A DNA stretch of 40,664 nt from Ruminococcus sp. CAG:488. Lineage in GTDB: Bacteria; Bacillota; Clostridia; Oscillospirales; Acutalibacteraceae. Below the pieces are notes generated by a model. It was given only the letters and a program-made list of their open reading frames with translations, was not told the origin of the DNA and made no database searches. The first letter of the stretch is position 1. Each line of letters starts with the position of its first letter. Of the stretch, positions 16,787-24,866 are shown piece after piece. The stretch lies in contig HF999637.1 of NCBI GenBank assembly GCA_000434055.1, positions 1 to 40,664 on the forward strand, given 5' to 3'. The position numbers and the translations under genes are program-made.

Positions 16787-18145
16787 TTAACCGAAAGTAT
16801 CAAAAATCGGTGTTTTTTCGTTAAACTCCGCCGCTGCTCGTGAGAGGGCGGAGATTTCGTTCTCGATTCGCTCGTTTATAACCTCATCAAGCAGGAAGTC
16901 AAGGGTGGCTTTTATTCGTGCTCTGCCGATTCCGAGCGCCATGATGTCGTTGCCGTTGATGTTAAGCTCCGAGGTCTTAAGACAAACACGGTTTTTTCTC
17001 ATAAATTCAATCTGCTTCTGTGCAACATGAACCGCATCGACCTCTTTGTTAAAAAACGCAGGATTCTTTCCGTGTGCGTCGGCAAGTATCAGCTTTAATG
17101 TATCTTCGACATTGTCAATGCCGTATTGCGAGCAAAGCTTAGCCAGATGAAAACGGTTGCCGTCGGGTCGCTCATCGTGCAGAAGGATAATTGTTGTTAT
17201 ATGCTTTATCTCGGCGTTTGAAAAGCGAAGTCTGCGAAGAATAATGTCCGCCGTTTCCGCTCCCTTTTGAGGGTGCCCTTTGAAATGGCCGATGTTATGC
17301 GAGTCCGTCCGGAACATCGACGGCTTTTCGATATCGTGAAGCAGGGCGGCTACTCTTAAATCGGAGACGGGTTCAATGCTTGATACGACCTTGGCGGTGT
17401 GAGTCCAGACGTCGTAGATATGATAGGGCGTGTGCTGCAAAAAACCGTCCTCGGCGGCAAGCTCGGGGATAATCTCAAAGATTACGCTCTTGTAATCGGC
17501 AAGAATTTTTTCGACATTTTGACCGCATAGCATTTTGATAAGCTCAACTCTGATGCGTTCTTTTGAAATGTTTTGAAGAAGAGAACGGTTGCCGATTATA
17601 CTTTGCGAAGTTTTTTTATCAATATCAAAGCCAAGAACCGAGGAAAATCTGATTGCACGGAGAATCCTCAGCGCATCCTCGCCGAAACGTGTATCCGGAT
17701 TGCCGACACAGCGAATGATTTTATTCTTAATATCGTTCTGACCGCCGAACGGGTCAACAACGCCTGTCTTGGGGTTGTATGCCATTGCATTGACGGTAAA
17801 ATCGCGGCGTGAAAGGTCATCCTCGATTCTTTTCGTGAATGATACGCTTTCGGGGTGGCGGTTGTCGGAATATTTCCCGTCAACCCTCATTGTTGTAATT
17901 TCAACAGGCTCGGAGTCGATTAAAACCGTAACGGTGCCGTGCTTTATTCCCGTCGCAACAGTACGGAAGTCTTTGAAAACTTCCCTTGTCTCATCGGGTG
18001 CTGCCGAGGTCGTCATGTCCCAGTCGTTCGGAGCTCTGCCCATTACAGAGTCACGGACGCAGCCGCCGACTGCATAGGCGGAATAGCCGTTGCTTTCAAG
18101 CAGGGCAATAGCTTTCAGAATTTTTTCGGGACAATTTATACGCAT
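16787..18145 (-). CDS. cca: CCA tRNA nucleotidyltransferase
   Basis: A 452-aa class II nucleotidyltransferase that builds or repairs the tRNA 3' CCA end. Motifs are YAVGGCVRDSVMGR, the metal-binding DWDMTTSA (DxD), RRDFTVNAMAYN, DTRFGEDALRILRAIRFSS (template region) and ISKERIRVELIKML. A C-terminal HD domain follows (VAALLHDIEKP, GHFKGHPQKGAE, TTIILLHD). ATG 18145 has AGAGGTGA in front; an in-frame GTG at 18154 is part of that site and is rejected. It is divergent from the ArsC-like gene and shares a 67-nt control region with it. Confidence 0.95.
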   Translation of the reverse strand: MRINCPEKILKAIALLESNGYSAYAVGGCVRDSVMGRAPNDWDMTTSAAPDETREVFKDFRTVATGIKHGTVTVLIDSEPVEITTMRVDGKYSDNRHPESVSFTKRIEDDLSRRDFTVNAMAYNPKTGVVDPFGGQNDIKNKIIRCVGNPDTRFGEDALRILRAIRFSSVLGFDIDKKTSQSIIGNRSLLQNISKERIRVELIKMLCGQNVEKILADYKSVIFEIIPELAAEDGFLQHTPYHIYDVWTHTAKVVSSIEPVSDLRVAALLHDIEKPSMFRTDSHNIGHFKGHPQKGAETADIILRRLRFSNAEIKHITTIILLHDERPDGNRFHLAKLCSQYGIDNVEDTLKLILADAHGKNPAFFNKEVDAVHVAQKQIEFMRKNRVCLKTSELNINGNDIMALGIGRARIKATLDFLLDEVINERIENEISALSRAAAEFNEKTPIFDTFG

Positions 18146-18157
18146 TGTTTTCACCTC

Positions 18158-18186
18158 TTTACAATTCTACCATTTTACGTTATAAT
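18158..18186 (+). promoter_or_regulatory. sigma-A promoter for the ArsC/Spx-like gene
   Basis: TTTACA (18158-18163), a 17-nt spacer and perfect TATAAT (18181-18186), 26 nt upstream of the ATG. Confidence 0.78.
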
Positions 18187-18212
18187 TTTCAATATCAAAT
18201 CGAGGTGACGCA

Positions 18213-18554
18213 ATGAATATTCAAATTTACGGCAAGTCAAAATGCTTTGACACCAAAAAAGCTGAGCGCTATTTCAAGGAGCGCAGGATTAAATATCAAT
18301 ATATTGATCTTGAAAAATACGGCATGAGTTTAGGGGAATACAGAAACATCAAAGCGGCAATAGGCTCAATTGACGGCTTGATAGACGAAAAATCAAAGGC
18401 TTATGAAAAGTGCTTTATCAAATATCTTGCCTCCAAGGAGGCGGTCGAGGAGAAGCTCTTGGAAAATCAGACGCTTTTCAAAACGCCGATAGTCAGAAAC
18501 GGCAAAAAAGCGACTGTGGGCTATAAGCCTGAAATATGGAAGGAATGGGAATAA
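18213..18554 (+). CDS. ArsC/Spx family thioredoxin-fold protein
   Basis: A 113-aa protein of the ArsC/Spx/YffB family. The fold starts with MNIQIYGKSKCFDTKKAERYF, where C11 is the single conserved cysteine; there is no CxxC, which argues against classic Spx redox sensing. The later part has YIDLEKYGMS, LIDEKSKAYEK and TPIVRNGKKATVGYKPEIWKEW, typical of the family end. An arsenate-reductase or redox-adaptor role is possible but unproven, and no arsenic genes are near. ATG 18213 follows GAGGTGAC and a good promoter. Confidence 0.85.
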   Translation: MNIQIYGKSKCFDTKKAERYFKERRIKYQYIDLEKYGMSLGEYRNIKAAIGSIDGLIDEKSKAYEKCFIKYLASKEAVEEKLLENQTLFKTPIVRNGKKATVGYKPEIWKEWE

Positions 18555-18570
18555 ATTTTCCCGAAAATCT

Positions 18571-18599
18571 TGCAATAAAATTACTAATGTGTTATTATA
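18571..18599 (+). promoter_or_regulatory. sigma-A-type promoter for the 124-aa membrane protein
   Basis: TTGCAA (18571-18576), a 17-nt spacer and TATTAT (18594-18599), 31 nt upstream of the ATG. Confidence 0.62.
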
Positions 18600-18630
18600 C
18601 ATAGAGAAATTAAAAGAAGGAGTTTTTTCA

Positions 18631-19005
18631 ATGAAAAATACTGTCACTGCTTCAATAGTCGCTGTTCTTTGCACAGCCGCAATCTGCGTTACATACGCTG
18701 TAAAGTCACCGGCAAACGTCAAGGAGACCTCTGCCGTTGCCACAGACACGACATACATGACCGAGGCCGAGGCTGCCGAGTATATCGGAGTTACGGACGA
18801 CGTTATGAAGATGATGCGCGAGAAGCTCAAGAGCTTTGAGGGCGCTTATGTTTCGTATTATTACACAAATGCCGAGGGCAAGGAAGTTAACGACATCGTT
18901 TACAATAAGGCTGCTCTTGACAAGGCTGTTGAGAAAATCATGAAGGATCAGGGTGCTCTTAACTTCAAGTATATCCAGGAAGTTACAACCAAAGAAGCAA
19001 AATAA
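18631..19005 (+). CDS. membrane-anchored excisionase-like helix-turn-helix protein
   Basis: A 124-aa protein with one hydrophobic segment (residues ~6-24) and a short linker. A compact domain (~43-110) follows: MTEAEAAEYIGVTDDVMKMM, then a beta-hairpin-like VSYYYTNAEGKEVNDIVYN, then KAALDKAVEKIM. That order resembles the MerR/excisionase winged-helix fold, which normally binds DNA in the cytoplasm. Whether the domain faces in or out is unclear: charge on the two sides of the helix is nearly equal (K2 against K25 and K31). Wide or uncleaved signal peptides are possible. ATG 18631 has AAGGAG in front; the longer in-frame extension from 18589 lacks a site. It has its own promoter and terminator. 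Confidence 0.72.
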   Translation: MKNTVTASIVAVLCTAAICVTYAVKSPANVKETSAVATDTTYMTEAEAAEYIGVTDDVMKMMREKLKSFEGAYVSYYYTNAEGKEVNDIVYNKAALDKAVEKIMKDQGALNFKYIQEVTTKEAK

Positions 19006-19076
19006 ATATCCGAATTTAACGGTACGGTTAAATGAATTTGCCATGCAGAAAAAATTAACCGAAATATTTAAAGAAA

Positions 19077-19123
19077 AATAGGGATGCCGCAAACACAGAT
19101 ACGCGACAATCCCTATTTGTTTT
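19077..19123 (+). terminator. intrinsic terminator after the 124-aa protein gene
   Basis: AATAGGGAT (19077-19085) pairs with ATCCCTATT (19109-19117); additional inner pairs (CGC/GCG) extend the stem and TTTGTTTT follows. Confidence 0.72.
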
Positions 19124-19137
19124 GATAGGTGAAAAAT

Positions 19138-19431
19138 ATGATTATTCGTGATGAAGAGGGCAGACCGATTGCTGCCGAGAAGGTCAGCGATGTTTCCGAC
19201 GAGCTTGCAGGTATTGAAAAAAAGCTCAGGGCAGATGTTAAAAAAATGAGCGATGATGAAAAAAAGGAGCTTATAAACGAGCTTTCCGAGCTGCAGGATA
19301 TTATTGGTCTTGTAACGCCCGAGCTTCAGAAATCTTCAAACCCGATTGAGCTTATGGGATTCATGAAGCAGGTGCTCAAAATTAAAAATACGGCTGAAAA
19401 ATTCAAGGAAAAGAATATTGACAATGATTGA
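19138..19431 (+). CDS. small coiled-coil protein of unknown function
   Basis: A 97-aa, strongly charged protein that I do not recognise. Residues ~20-60 form a probable coiled coil (ELAGIEKKLRADVKKM, DEKKELINELSELQDIIG) and no membrane segment is visible. ATG 19138 is chosen because ATAGGTGA lies just upstream; an in-frame GTG at 19129 is part of that site. Its last codons overlap the start of the pseudouridine synthase gene by 8 nt, so the two are translationally coupled and may act together. Confidence 0.7.
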   Translation: MIIRDEEGRPIAAEKVSDVSDELAGIEKKLRADVKKMSDDEKKELINELSELQDIIGLVTPELQKSSNPIELMGFMKQVLKIKNTAEKFKEKNIDND

Positions 19432-20056
19432 GATTTTATTTGAAAACGAGGATTTTTTAGCCTGCATTAAACCGGTCGGTGTGCCGTCACAATGCGACGG
19501 AGCGGAGGATGCGGTTAAGCTGTTAAAGGAGCAGACGGGCGATGAAATCTATCCCGTTCACAGGCTCGATACGGCGGTTGGCGGTACCATGATTTTTGCC
19601 AAGAACAAAAAAACTGCCGCTTATCTCTCAAAGGAAATCGCGGAAAAAAGATTCGCTAAAGCTTATTTTGCCGTCACCGAGGGAGTCCCAGAGGAGAAGG
19701 AGGGCAGGCTTGAGGATTTGCTCTTTAAGGATAAACGAAAGAATAAAAGCTATGTTGTCAAGCGTGAGCGCAAGGGAGTACGCCGTGCAAGCCTTGATTA
19801 CAGGGTCCTTGACGAGGCGGACGGCAAAGCGCTGGTCTGCGTTATGCTGAACACGGGCAGAAGCCATCAGATAAGAGTTCAGTTCGCTTCGAGAAAAATG
19901 CCGCTCGCGGGCGACGGAAAGTACGGAAGCCGCGATAACGGCTGTGAGGTCGCTCTATGGTCGCATAAGGTTGAGTTTGAATTTGACGGTAAAACCGTTT
20001 CGTTCAAAAGCATACCGAATATCGGCGAATATCCGTGGAAATTGTTTAAAATGTGA
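19424..20056 (+). CDS. RluA family pseudouridine synthase
   Basis: A 210-aa enzyme that converts a uridine in rRNA or tRNA to pseudouridine. The RluA catalytic motif VHRLDTAVGG places the catalytic Asp at residue 49. The preceding ACIKPVGVPSQ and the later LNTGRSHQIRVQFASRKMPLAGD are standard family blocks. It lacks an S4 RNA-binding domain and is shorter than RluA/RluD, as many clostridial paralogues are. ATG 19424 is inside the end of the preceding gene; a TTG six bases earlier is also possible. The target nucleotide cannot be assigned. Confidence 0.9.
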   Translation: MIEILFENEDFLACIKPVGVPSQCDGAEDAVKLLKEQTGDEIYPVHRLDTAVGGTMIFAKNKKTAAYLSKEIAEKRFAKAYFAVTEGVPEEKEGRLEDLLFKDKRKNKSYVVKRERKGVRRASLDYRVLDEADGKALVCVMLNTGRSHQIRVQFASRKMPLAGDGKYGSRDNGCEVALWSHKVEFEFDGKTVSFKSIPNIGEYPWKLFKM

Positions 20057-20090
20057 CAGAAATATACCTTTTAAATGGTAATTTTTAATA

Positions 20091-20119
20091 TTGCATAAAT
20101 TATTTAAGCATGTTATAAT
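20091..20119 (+). promoter_or_regulatory. promoter for the PlsC-ACP pair
   Basis: TTGCAT (20091-20096), a 17-nt spacer and a perfect TATAAT (20114-20119), 46 nt upstream of the start. The -35 box is weak. Confidence 0.6.
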
Positions 20120-20165
20120 CGTTAAAGTGTTTAAAACACAAAAATAAAGCGAGGGAAGTGACGTT

Positions 20166-21482
20166 TTGAGCAAAGAATTCGGAAAGTATGTCCGAGGGGG
20201 TGCGCCCGAAACCAAAAAATTCGATATGAATGCACCGTTGATAAAGCAAAGACCGTTTGCTATGCCGTTCGTTTGGGGCTTTTCATATATCAGAAAGTTT
20301 CTCCATTTCGGAAAGCTTAATAAGGTGAGAATGAAGGGCGTTAAGCCGCCGTACATTCTTTTATGTAACCATAATGCATTCTTTGATTTTTACATTATGA
20401 GTGCCGCAATCAGCCCGAACAGGGGTATTTTTCCGGCTGCCGTTGATGACTATATCGGCAGAGAATGGGGCTTGAGGAGACTCGGCGCTATCCCGAAAAG
20501 AAAATACACTGCGGATATCTCGCTTCTGCGTGTCTGCCGCAAGGCTTTGAAAGAAAAACAGATTTTCGGAATTTATGCCGAGGCAAGGTATTCCCTTTGC
20601 GGCGTTACCGAGGTTATTCCCGATGCTGTCGGACAGCTCGTCAAGCATCAGGGCGTGCCCGTTGTAACGCTCACCTGCCGAGGACATCATATCTATGACC
20701 CGTTCTGGGGCAATCACAGAAAGCGCTGGGTGCATCCGGTTCAGGCTGATATGGTTCTTGCCTATACGCCCGAGGAGCTGAAAAAGGCGAGCGCAGAGGA
20801 AATCAGCGAGAAGATTAAAAATCTTCTTTATAATGACGATTTCAGATGGCAGAGTGAAAATCACGTTAAGGTCAGCTACAAGAAGCGTGCCGAGGGACTG
20901 CACAAGGTTCTCTATCAGTGCCCGCATTGCATGACCGAGTTCAAAATGAACTCGAAGAACGACAAGGTTTTCTGCGAGCATTGCGGAAAGTCATGGACGC
21001 TCAACTATTACGGTGAGCTTGAAGCCGACGACGGTAAGACGGAGTTCAAATTTGCCACAGACTGGTACAAGTGGGAGCGTGAACAGGTTAAGAAAGAGGT
21101 TCTTGACGGAAGCTACCGCTTCGAGAGTCAGGTCGACGTCAACGATCTGCCGAATTCAAAGGGATTTGTTCACATGGGTAGAGGTACGCTTGTTCACGAT
21201 ATGACGGGCTTCCATCTTAAAGGTGTCAGGGATTATGACGGCGAACCGTTCGAGATGAACATTGATGCCGCAGGTCAGTATGCCGTTCATGTTGAATATA
21301 ATTACAGATTCGGAAATCACCGAGACTGTATCGACCTTAACACATTGGAGGACACATGGTATGTCTTCCCCGAGCATTGTGATTTTTCGGTCACCAAGGT
21401 TTCGCTTGCGACCGAGGAAATATTTAACGAAATATGGCGTCAGCGCAACGAGAAGCGCAAAACCGCTAAAGCTGAGGAGTAA
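20166..21482 (+). CDS. PlsC-like acyltransferase with C-terminal zinc ribbon
   Basis: A 438-aa protein. The N-terminal half (~50-235) is a lysophospholipid (1-acylglycerol-3-phosphate) acyltransferase domain: NHNAFFD gives the catalytic H69-x4-D74, followed by RLGAIPKRKY and IYAEARYSL, the equivalent of the EGTR substrate motif. The second half is unusual for the family. A zinc ribbon has C252/C255 (CPHC) and C270/C273 (CEHC), and a beta-rich domain follows (FVHMGRGTLVHDMTG, YAVHVEYNYRFG). TTG 20166 is preceded by GAGGGAAGTGA. The next gene, 5 nt away, encodes an acyl carrier protein, suggesting an ACP-dependent acyl transfer to an unknown acceptor. Confidence 0.87.
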   Translation: MSKEFGKYVRGGAPETKKFDMNAPLIKQRPFAMPFVWGFSYIRKFLHFGKLNKVRMKGVKPPYILLCNHNAFFDFYIMSAAISPNRGIFPAAVDDYIGREWGLRRLGAIPKRKYTADISLLRVCRKALKEKQIFGIYAEARYSLCGVTEVIPDAVGQLVKHQGVPVVTLTCRGHHIYDPFWGNHRKRWVHPVQADMVLAYTPEELKKASAEEISEKIKNLLYNDDFRWQSENHVKVSYKKRAEGLHKVLYQCPHCMTEFKMNSKNDKVFCEHCGKSWTLNYYGELEADDGKTEFKFATDWYKWEREQVKKEVLDGSYRFESQVDVNDLPNSKGFVHMGRGTLVHDMTGFHLKGVRDYDGEPFEMNIDAAGQYAVHVEYNYRFGNHRDCIDLNTLEDTWYVFPEHCDFSVTKVSLATEEIFNEIWRQRNEKRKTAKAEE

Positions 21483-21487
21483 AAAAT

Positions 21488-21718
21488 ATGGATATCAGAA
21501 ACGACCTTTTGGAGATTATTAACGAGTATACCGACGGCAGGATCACATCCGTTGAGCCGGACGACGTTCTTACCTCGGATCTTGGACTTAATTCTTTCGA
21601 GCTTTTCGATCTCATCTGCATGATCGAGGAGAAGTACGACATAACGATCCCTGACAGAGTCCTCCCGACTCTTGTAACCGTCAAGGACGTTGTTTATTAT
21701 CTCGAAGAGAACACATAA
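21488..21718 (+). CDS. acyl carrier protein (dedicated type)
   Basis: A 76-aa acyl carrier protein with the phosphopantetheine attachment Ser36 in DLGLNSFELFDL. Housekeeping AcpP normally reads D-S-L-D-x-V-E at this place, so this is a divergent ACP and probably serves the PlsC-like enzyme in front of it, not general fatty acid synthesis. The four-helix ACP layout is intact (LLEIINEY, ELFDLICMIEEKY, TVKDVVYYLEEN). ATG 21488 lies 5 nt after the upstream stop, with GAGGAG across that stop as ribosome site. A strong terminator follows. Confidence 0.9.
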   Translation: MDIRNDLLEIINEYTDGRITSVEPDDVLTSDLGLNSFELFDLICMIEEKYDITIPDRVLPTLVTVKDVVYYLEENT

Positions 21719-21735
21719 GCAAACAGAAACAAGAG

Positions 21736-21765
21736 AGCCTGCCGGGTATGCCGACAGGCTTTTTC
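21736..21765 (+). terminator. intrinsic terminator after the ACP gene
   Basis: AGCCTGCCGG / CCGACAGGCT (one mismatch) surround GTATG, followed by TTTTTCG. Confidence 0.88.
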
Positions 21766-21904
21766 GTAGGTCAAATAAATTAGAATGAGCAATACAGCTT
21801 TCACAAACAAAACCGATGGTACGGTTATCATCGGACGGAAAATCGCTCGGTTTTCTATTTTAAATGATTGAATAAGTGCAAATAATTTATAGCGTATACA
21901 AATT

Positions 21905-21933
21905 TCCACGGAACGATTTTACCGTACCGTGGA
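21905..21933. terminator. hairpin terminator downstream of spoVFB
   Basis: 11-bp arms TCCACGGAACG / CGTACCGTGGA (one mismatch) surround ATTTTAC. The hairpin lies 5 nt beyond the minus-strand stop; a 6-T run follows on the plus strand and a weak AAATTT on the minus strand, so it may end transcripts from both sides. The ~140 nt between it and the ACP terminator hold only a small inverted repeat (CCGATG 21813-21818 / CATCGG 21829-21834). Confidence 0.65.
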
Positions 21934-21938
21934 GTTTT

Positions 21939-22517
21939 TTATTTCGGCTCGCTTGCTATGGGCTGGAGCTGTTCGCCCTTGAGTGCCGCTTCAACGGCGG
22001 CAGGTATAAGCGTGAAGTCGGCGGCAAGCGAACGCGGCTTCTTTTCGTGATCGTCCTGTCTGAACGGGACAAGCCATATATTTCTGTAATTGAGCAATGC
22101 TCCTATGTTTTTTGCCGCACACGCAAGACCGTCATTTGTTGAAACGGCGATAACAACGGGTCTGCCGTTCCTCAGGTGCGATTTTGCCGCCATCGTTACC
22201 GATGTGTCGGTTATTCCGTTGACAAGCTTGGCGGCGGTGTTGCCCGTGCAGGGAGCGATAACGAGAATATCAAGCATTTTTTTCGGCCCTATCGGCTCGA
22301 CCTGAGGAATTGTGTGGAGTATTTCGTGCTTGCATATGGTTTCTATTTTATATCTGAATTCCTCGGCTTTGCCGAAACGGGTGTCGGTCTCGTATGCGAT
22401 TTCCGACATTATCGGAACTATATCGTAGTTCAGCTTTTTAAGCATTTCAATCTGCGGAATAACTTCTTTGAAGGTGCAGAACGAGCCGCACATGGCAAAG
22501 CCCACAACTTTATTCAT
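21939..22517 (-). CDS. spoVFB: dipicolinate synthase subunit B
   Basis: A 192-aa flavoprotein-like subunit. With subunit A it makes dipicolinic acid, the calcium-bound spore-core compound, in the mother cell. The family signature VVGFAMCGSFCTFKEVIPQIE opens the protein. LVIAPCTGNTAAKLVNGITDT (flavin-binding-like) and GRPVVIAVSTNDGLACAAKNIG follow. ATG 22517 lies within the end of spoVFA (8-nt overlap; AGGAGGAT precedes it), so the subunits are translationally coupled. It shows that the host forms endospores. Confidence 0.95.
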   Translation of the reverse strand: MNKVVGFAMCGSFCTFKEVIPQIEMLKKLNYDIVPIMSEIAYETDTRFGKAEEFRYKIETICKHEILHTIPQVEPIGPKKMLDILVIAPCTGNTAAKLVNGITDTSVTMAAKSHLRNGRPVVIAVSTNDGLACAAKNIGALLNYRNIWLVPFRQDDHEKKPRSLAADFTLIPAAVEAALKGEQLQPIASEPK

Positions 22518-23313
22518 TCTTATCCTCCTTTATCATCTCAATGACCGTATCGGCAATGTTTGCGCCTGCGCTTGTCGGTGTAAAGCGGCCAGGCAGGCTT
22601 TCGGCAAGGACATATCTGAAATTGTATTTGTCAATTTCGTTTATATTGAAGCCGTAGGGCTTTGAAGCAATTTCAATATACAAATTCCGCTTTGTCAGCT
22701 TCTCCATTGTTTCTTTGCCCAATATATTACAGGGAACCGTGTTCACGATGATATCAAAATCGGCGGCTTCTTTGCAAAATTCTTTAAATCCGATTGATTT
22801 AAGCCCTTCGTTTTCGGCAAGGACGGCGCTGAACGGGTTTCTCGTTACAACGGTTGTGTCGGCACCGTTCGCCCGAAGCGATTTGCATATTGCTCTGCCG
22901 CATTTTCCGTAACCGAGCACGGCGGATTTGAGTGTATAAATATCTCTGTCGGTGCTTTCGAGTATAATTCTCATTGTTCCCTGCGCCGTGAGACGTGAAT
23001 TTTTTATGAGAAAGCTTTTATTATAATAGCTTTTGCCTTTTTCACCGAACGGATTGTTACCGAGATTTCCGTAAAAAACGAACTGATCCTTTGAAAGCTT
23101 ATCGCAAAGCTCGCCGACGGATATCCCAGTCCCCGAAATAACACCGTTCGCAACCGTGGGTATAGGCAAAATTATGCTGCGATAATGCGAAAGCTTTTCC
23201 TTCAATGACTCGCCGTCACAGCATGAGGCTTCAAAGCCGAGCTCGTTAAGCCTGCTGCGGCACGCCTGCATCTTTTTGTCGCTGCCTATTACAAAAAATT
23301 TTTCTGCCTGCAT
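22510..23313 (-). CDS. spoVFA: dipicolinate synthase subunit A
   Basis: A 267-aa dehydrogenase-like subunit of dipicolinate synthase. An N-terminal domain (KFFVIGSDKKMQACRSRL) is followed by a NAD(P)-binding Rossmann domain with VLGYGKCGRAICKSL (~138-152) and VVTRNPF. The C-terminal part has DIIVNTVPCNIL, IEIASKPYG and ESLPGRFTPTSAGANIADTV, typical of the family. ATG 23313 is preferred, with AAAGGA about 11 nt upstream; the upstream in-frame extension has no supported start. A sigma-K-type promoter lies ~64 nt upstream. Confidence 0.94.
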   Translation of the reverse strand: MQAEKFFVIGSDKKMQACRSRLNELGFEASCCDGESLKEKLSHYRSIILPIPTVANGVISGTGISVGELCDKLSKDQFVFYGNLGNNPFGEKGKSYYNKSFLIKNSRLTAQGTMRIILESTDRDIYTLKSAVLGYGKCGRAICKSLRANGADTTVVTRNPFSAVLAENEGLKSIGFKEFCKEAADFDIIVNTVPCNILGKETMEKLTKRNLYIEIASKPYGFNINEIDKYNFRYVLAESLPGRFTPTSAGANIADTVIEMIKEDKNE

Positions 23314-23376
23314 TTTACGGTCATTCCTTTCATTGTATTGTGAAGCGCAGAGCACACTCTACTTCTGCCTCCACTG

Positions 23377-23403
23377 TATCATATGACAAAAAATTGTGCG
23401 GGT
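23377..23403 (-). promoter_or_regulatory. sigma-K-like promoter for spoVFA-spoVFB
   Basis: On the minus strand an AC (23403-23402), a 16-nt spacer and CATATGATA (23385-23377) match the sigma-K pattern AC-N16-CATANNNTA exactly. In B. subtilis spoVF is known to be transcribed by sigma-K in the mother cell, so pattern and gene agree. Confidence 0.78.
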
Positions 23404-23425
23404 GCTAAAATATTTCAATTTGCTA

Positions 23426-23454
23426 TTTATTTTTTTACCGTTATGCCTTATAAT
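23426..23454 (+). promoter_or_regulatory. candidate sigma-A promoter for murC
   Basis: TTTATT (23426-23431), a 17-nt spacer and perfect TATAAT (23449-23454), 32 nt before the TTG start. The -35 is poor. Confidence 0.5.
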
Positions 23455-23486
23455 TATAGCGTAAAGACTGATTAGGAGATGATATC

Positions 23487-24866
23487 TTGTACGAGATAGA
23501 TGAATTACTCAAAAAGGTTAAAAGAGTTCATTTTATAGGTATCGGCGGCTCAGGTATGTGTCCGCTTGCCGAAATATTGCACAAGGAGGGCTATGAGCTT
23601 TCCGGTTCGGACAATAATGAGACCGACACGCTCGCAAGGGTTCGCAGTCTCGGAATCCCCGTAACTCTCGGTCAGAAAGCCGAGAATATAGCCGGCGCTG
23701 AGCTTATTGTTTACACGGCGGCCATTCTGCCCGACAATCCCGAGCTTGTTGCGGCGAAAAATTCGGGAATCCCGACTGTTGAACGCGCTGACCTGCTCGG
23801 CGCGATAACAAGGCTCTATTCCGACTGCTACTGCGTTTGCGGCACTCACGGCAAAACCACGGTTTCGTCGATGCTCACTCAGATTATGATTCAGTGCGAC
23901 AAGGATCCGTCGGCGGTAATCGGCGGCGAGCTTCCGCTTATCCGCAGCCACGGCAGGGTAGGCGAGACGCAGAATATGGTATGCGAAGCGTGCGAATTTA
24001 AAGATCATTTTTTAAAGCTGGATCCCGATATTGCAATAATTCTCAACGTTGACGCAGATCACCTTGAATACTTCAAGAACATTGAGAATATTATCAAATC
24101 CTTCAACAGGTTTGCAAAAATGGCGAACAAGGCGGTTATTTATAACGGCGACGACGCTAATACTCTCAAGGCGGTTGCCGACGTCGGCGGTAAGGACATG
24201 ATAACCTTCGGACTTGATAAGTCCAACGATTTCTATGCCGAAAATGTTGAAATGGTGAATGCCTTCGCTCATTTTGACGCTTACAAAAAGGGCGAGAAAA
24301 TAGGCAGCGTAAAGCTGAAGGTTCCGGGAAAGCACAATGTCACCAATGCTCTTGCGGCTCTTGTGGCGGCGGATTACTGCGGGATTCCGTTTGACAAGGC
24401 GATAACTTCTCTCGAGCAGTTTGGCGGAGCGTGCAGAAGATTTGAAATTCTCGCAAAGCTCAACGGTATTACCTTTGCCGACGACTATGCTCATCACCCG
24501 ACCGAGCTGAGAGTTACGCTTGAGGCGGCAATGCAGATGAAATACAGAAAGGTCTGGGCGGTTTTCCAGCCGTTCACCTATTCAAGAACAAAGAAGCTCA
24601 TGGATGATTTTGCCGAGGTTTTAAAAATTCCCGACGAGTGCGTTATGACCGAGATCATGGGTTCAAGAGAGGTTAACACAGAGGGCGTTTACACCTCACA
24701 GCTTGCCGCAAAGATTCCCGGCAGCGTATGGTTCAATACCTTTGATGAGGTTGCCGATTATGTTCTCGCTCATGCTCAGAGCGGTGATCTTGTAATAACC
24801 CTTGGCTGCGGTGATATCTACAAAGCCGCTAAGCTTATGATAAAGAGACTTGAAAACGAAAAATAA
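23487..24866 (+). CDS. murC: UDP-N-acetylmuramate--L-alanine ligase
   Basis: A 459-aa cytoplasmic ligase that adds the first amino acid to UDP-MurNAc in peptidoglycan synthesis. The N-terminal Rossmann motif is VHFIGIGGSGMCPLAEIL. The ATP-binding P-loop GTHGKTTVSSML lies near residue 120. ILNVDADHLEYF and PGKHNVTNALAAL belong to the central Mur ligase domain, and FADDYAHHPTELRVTL and AVFQPFTYSRTK to the C-terminal domain. It starts with TTG; AGGAGATGAT lies 4-13 nt upstream. Length is normal. It is divergent from the spoVF operon and is followed by a 210-nt non-coding stretch. Confidence 0.95.
   Translation: MYEIDELLKKVKRVHFIGIGGSGMCPLAEILHKEGYELSGSDNNETDTLARVRSLGIPVTLGQKAENIAGAELIVYTAAILPDNPELVAAKNSGIPTVERADLLGAITRLYSDCYCVCGTHGKTTVSSMLTQIMIQCDKDPSAVIGGELPLIRSHGRVGETQNMVCEACEFKDHFLKLDPDIAIILNVDADHLEYFKNIENIIKSFNRFAKMANKAVIYNGDDANTLKAVADVGGKDMITFGLDKSNDFYAENVEMVNAFAHFDAYKKGEKIGSVKLKVPGKHNVTNALAALVAADYCGIPFDKAITSLEQFGGACRRFEILAKLNGITFADDYAHHPTELRVTLEAAMQMKYRKVWAVFQPFTYSRTKKLMDDFAEVLKIPDECVMTEIMGSREVNTEGVYTSQLAAKIPGSVWFNTFDEVADYVLAHAQSGDLVITLGCGDIYKAAKLMIKRLENEK

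Noticed and set aside
21784..21870. 28-codon ORF between the ACP and spoVFB genes
   Set aside because: No Shine-Dalgarno, low-complexity product, and it covers an inverted repeat; chance is a sufficient explanation.
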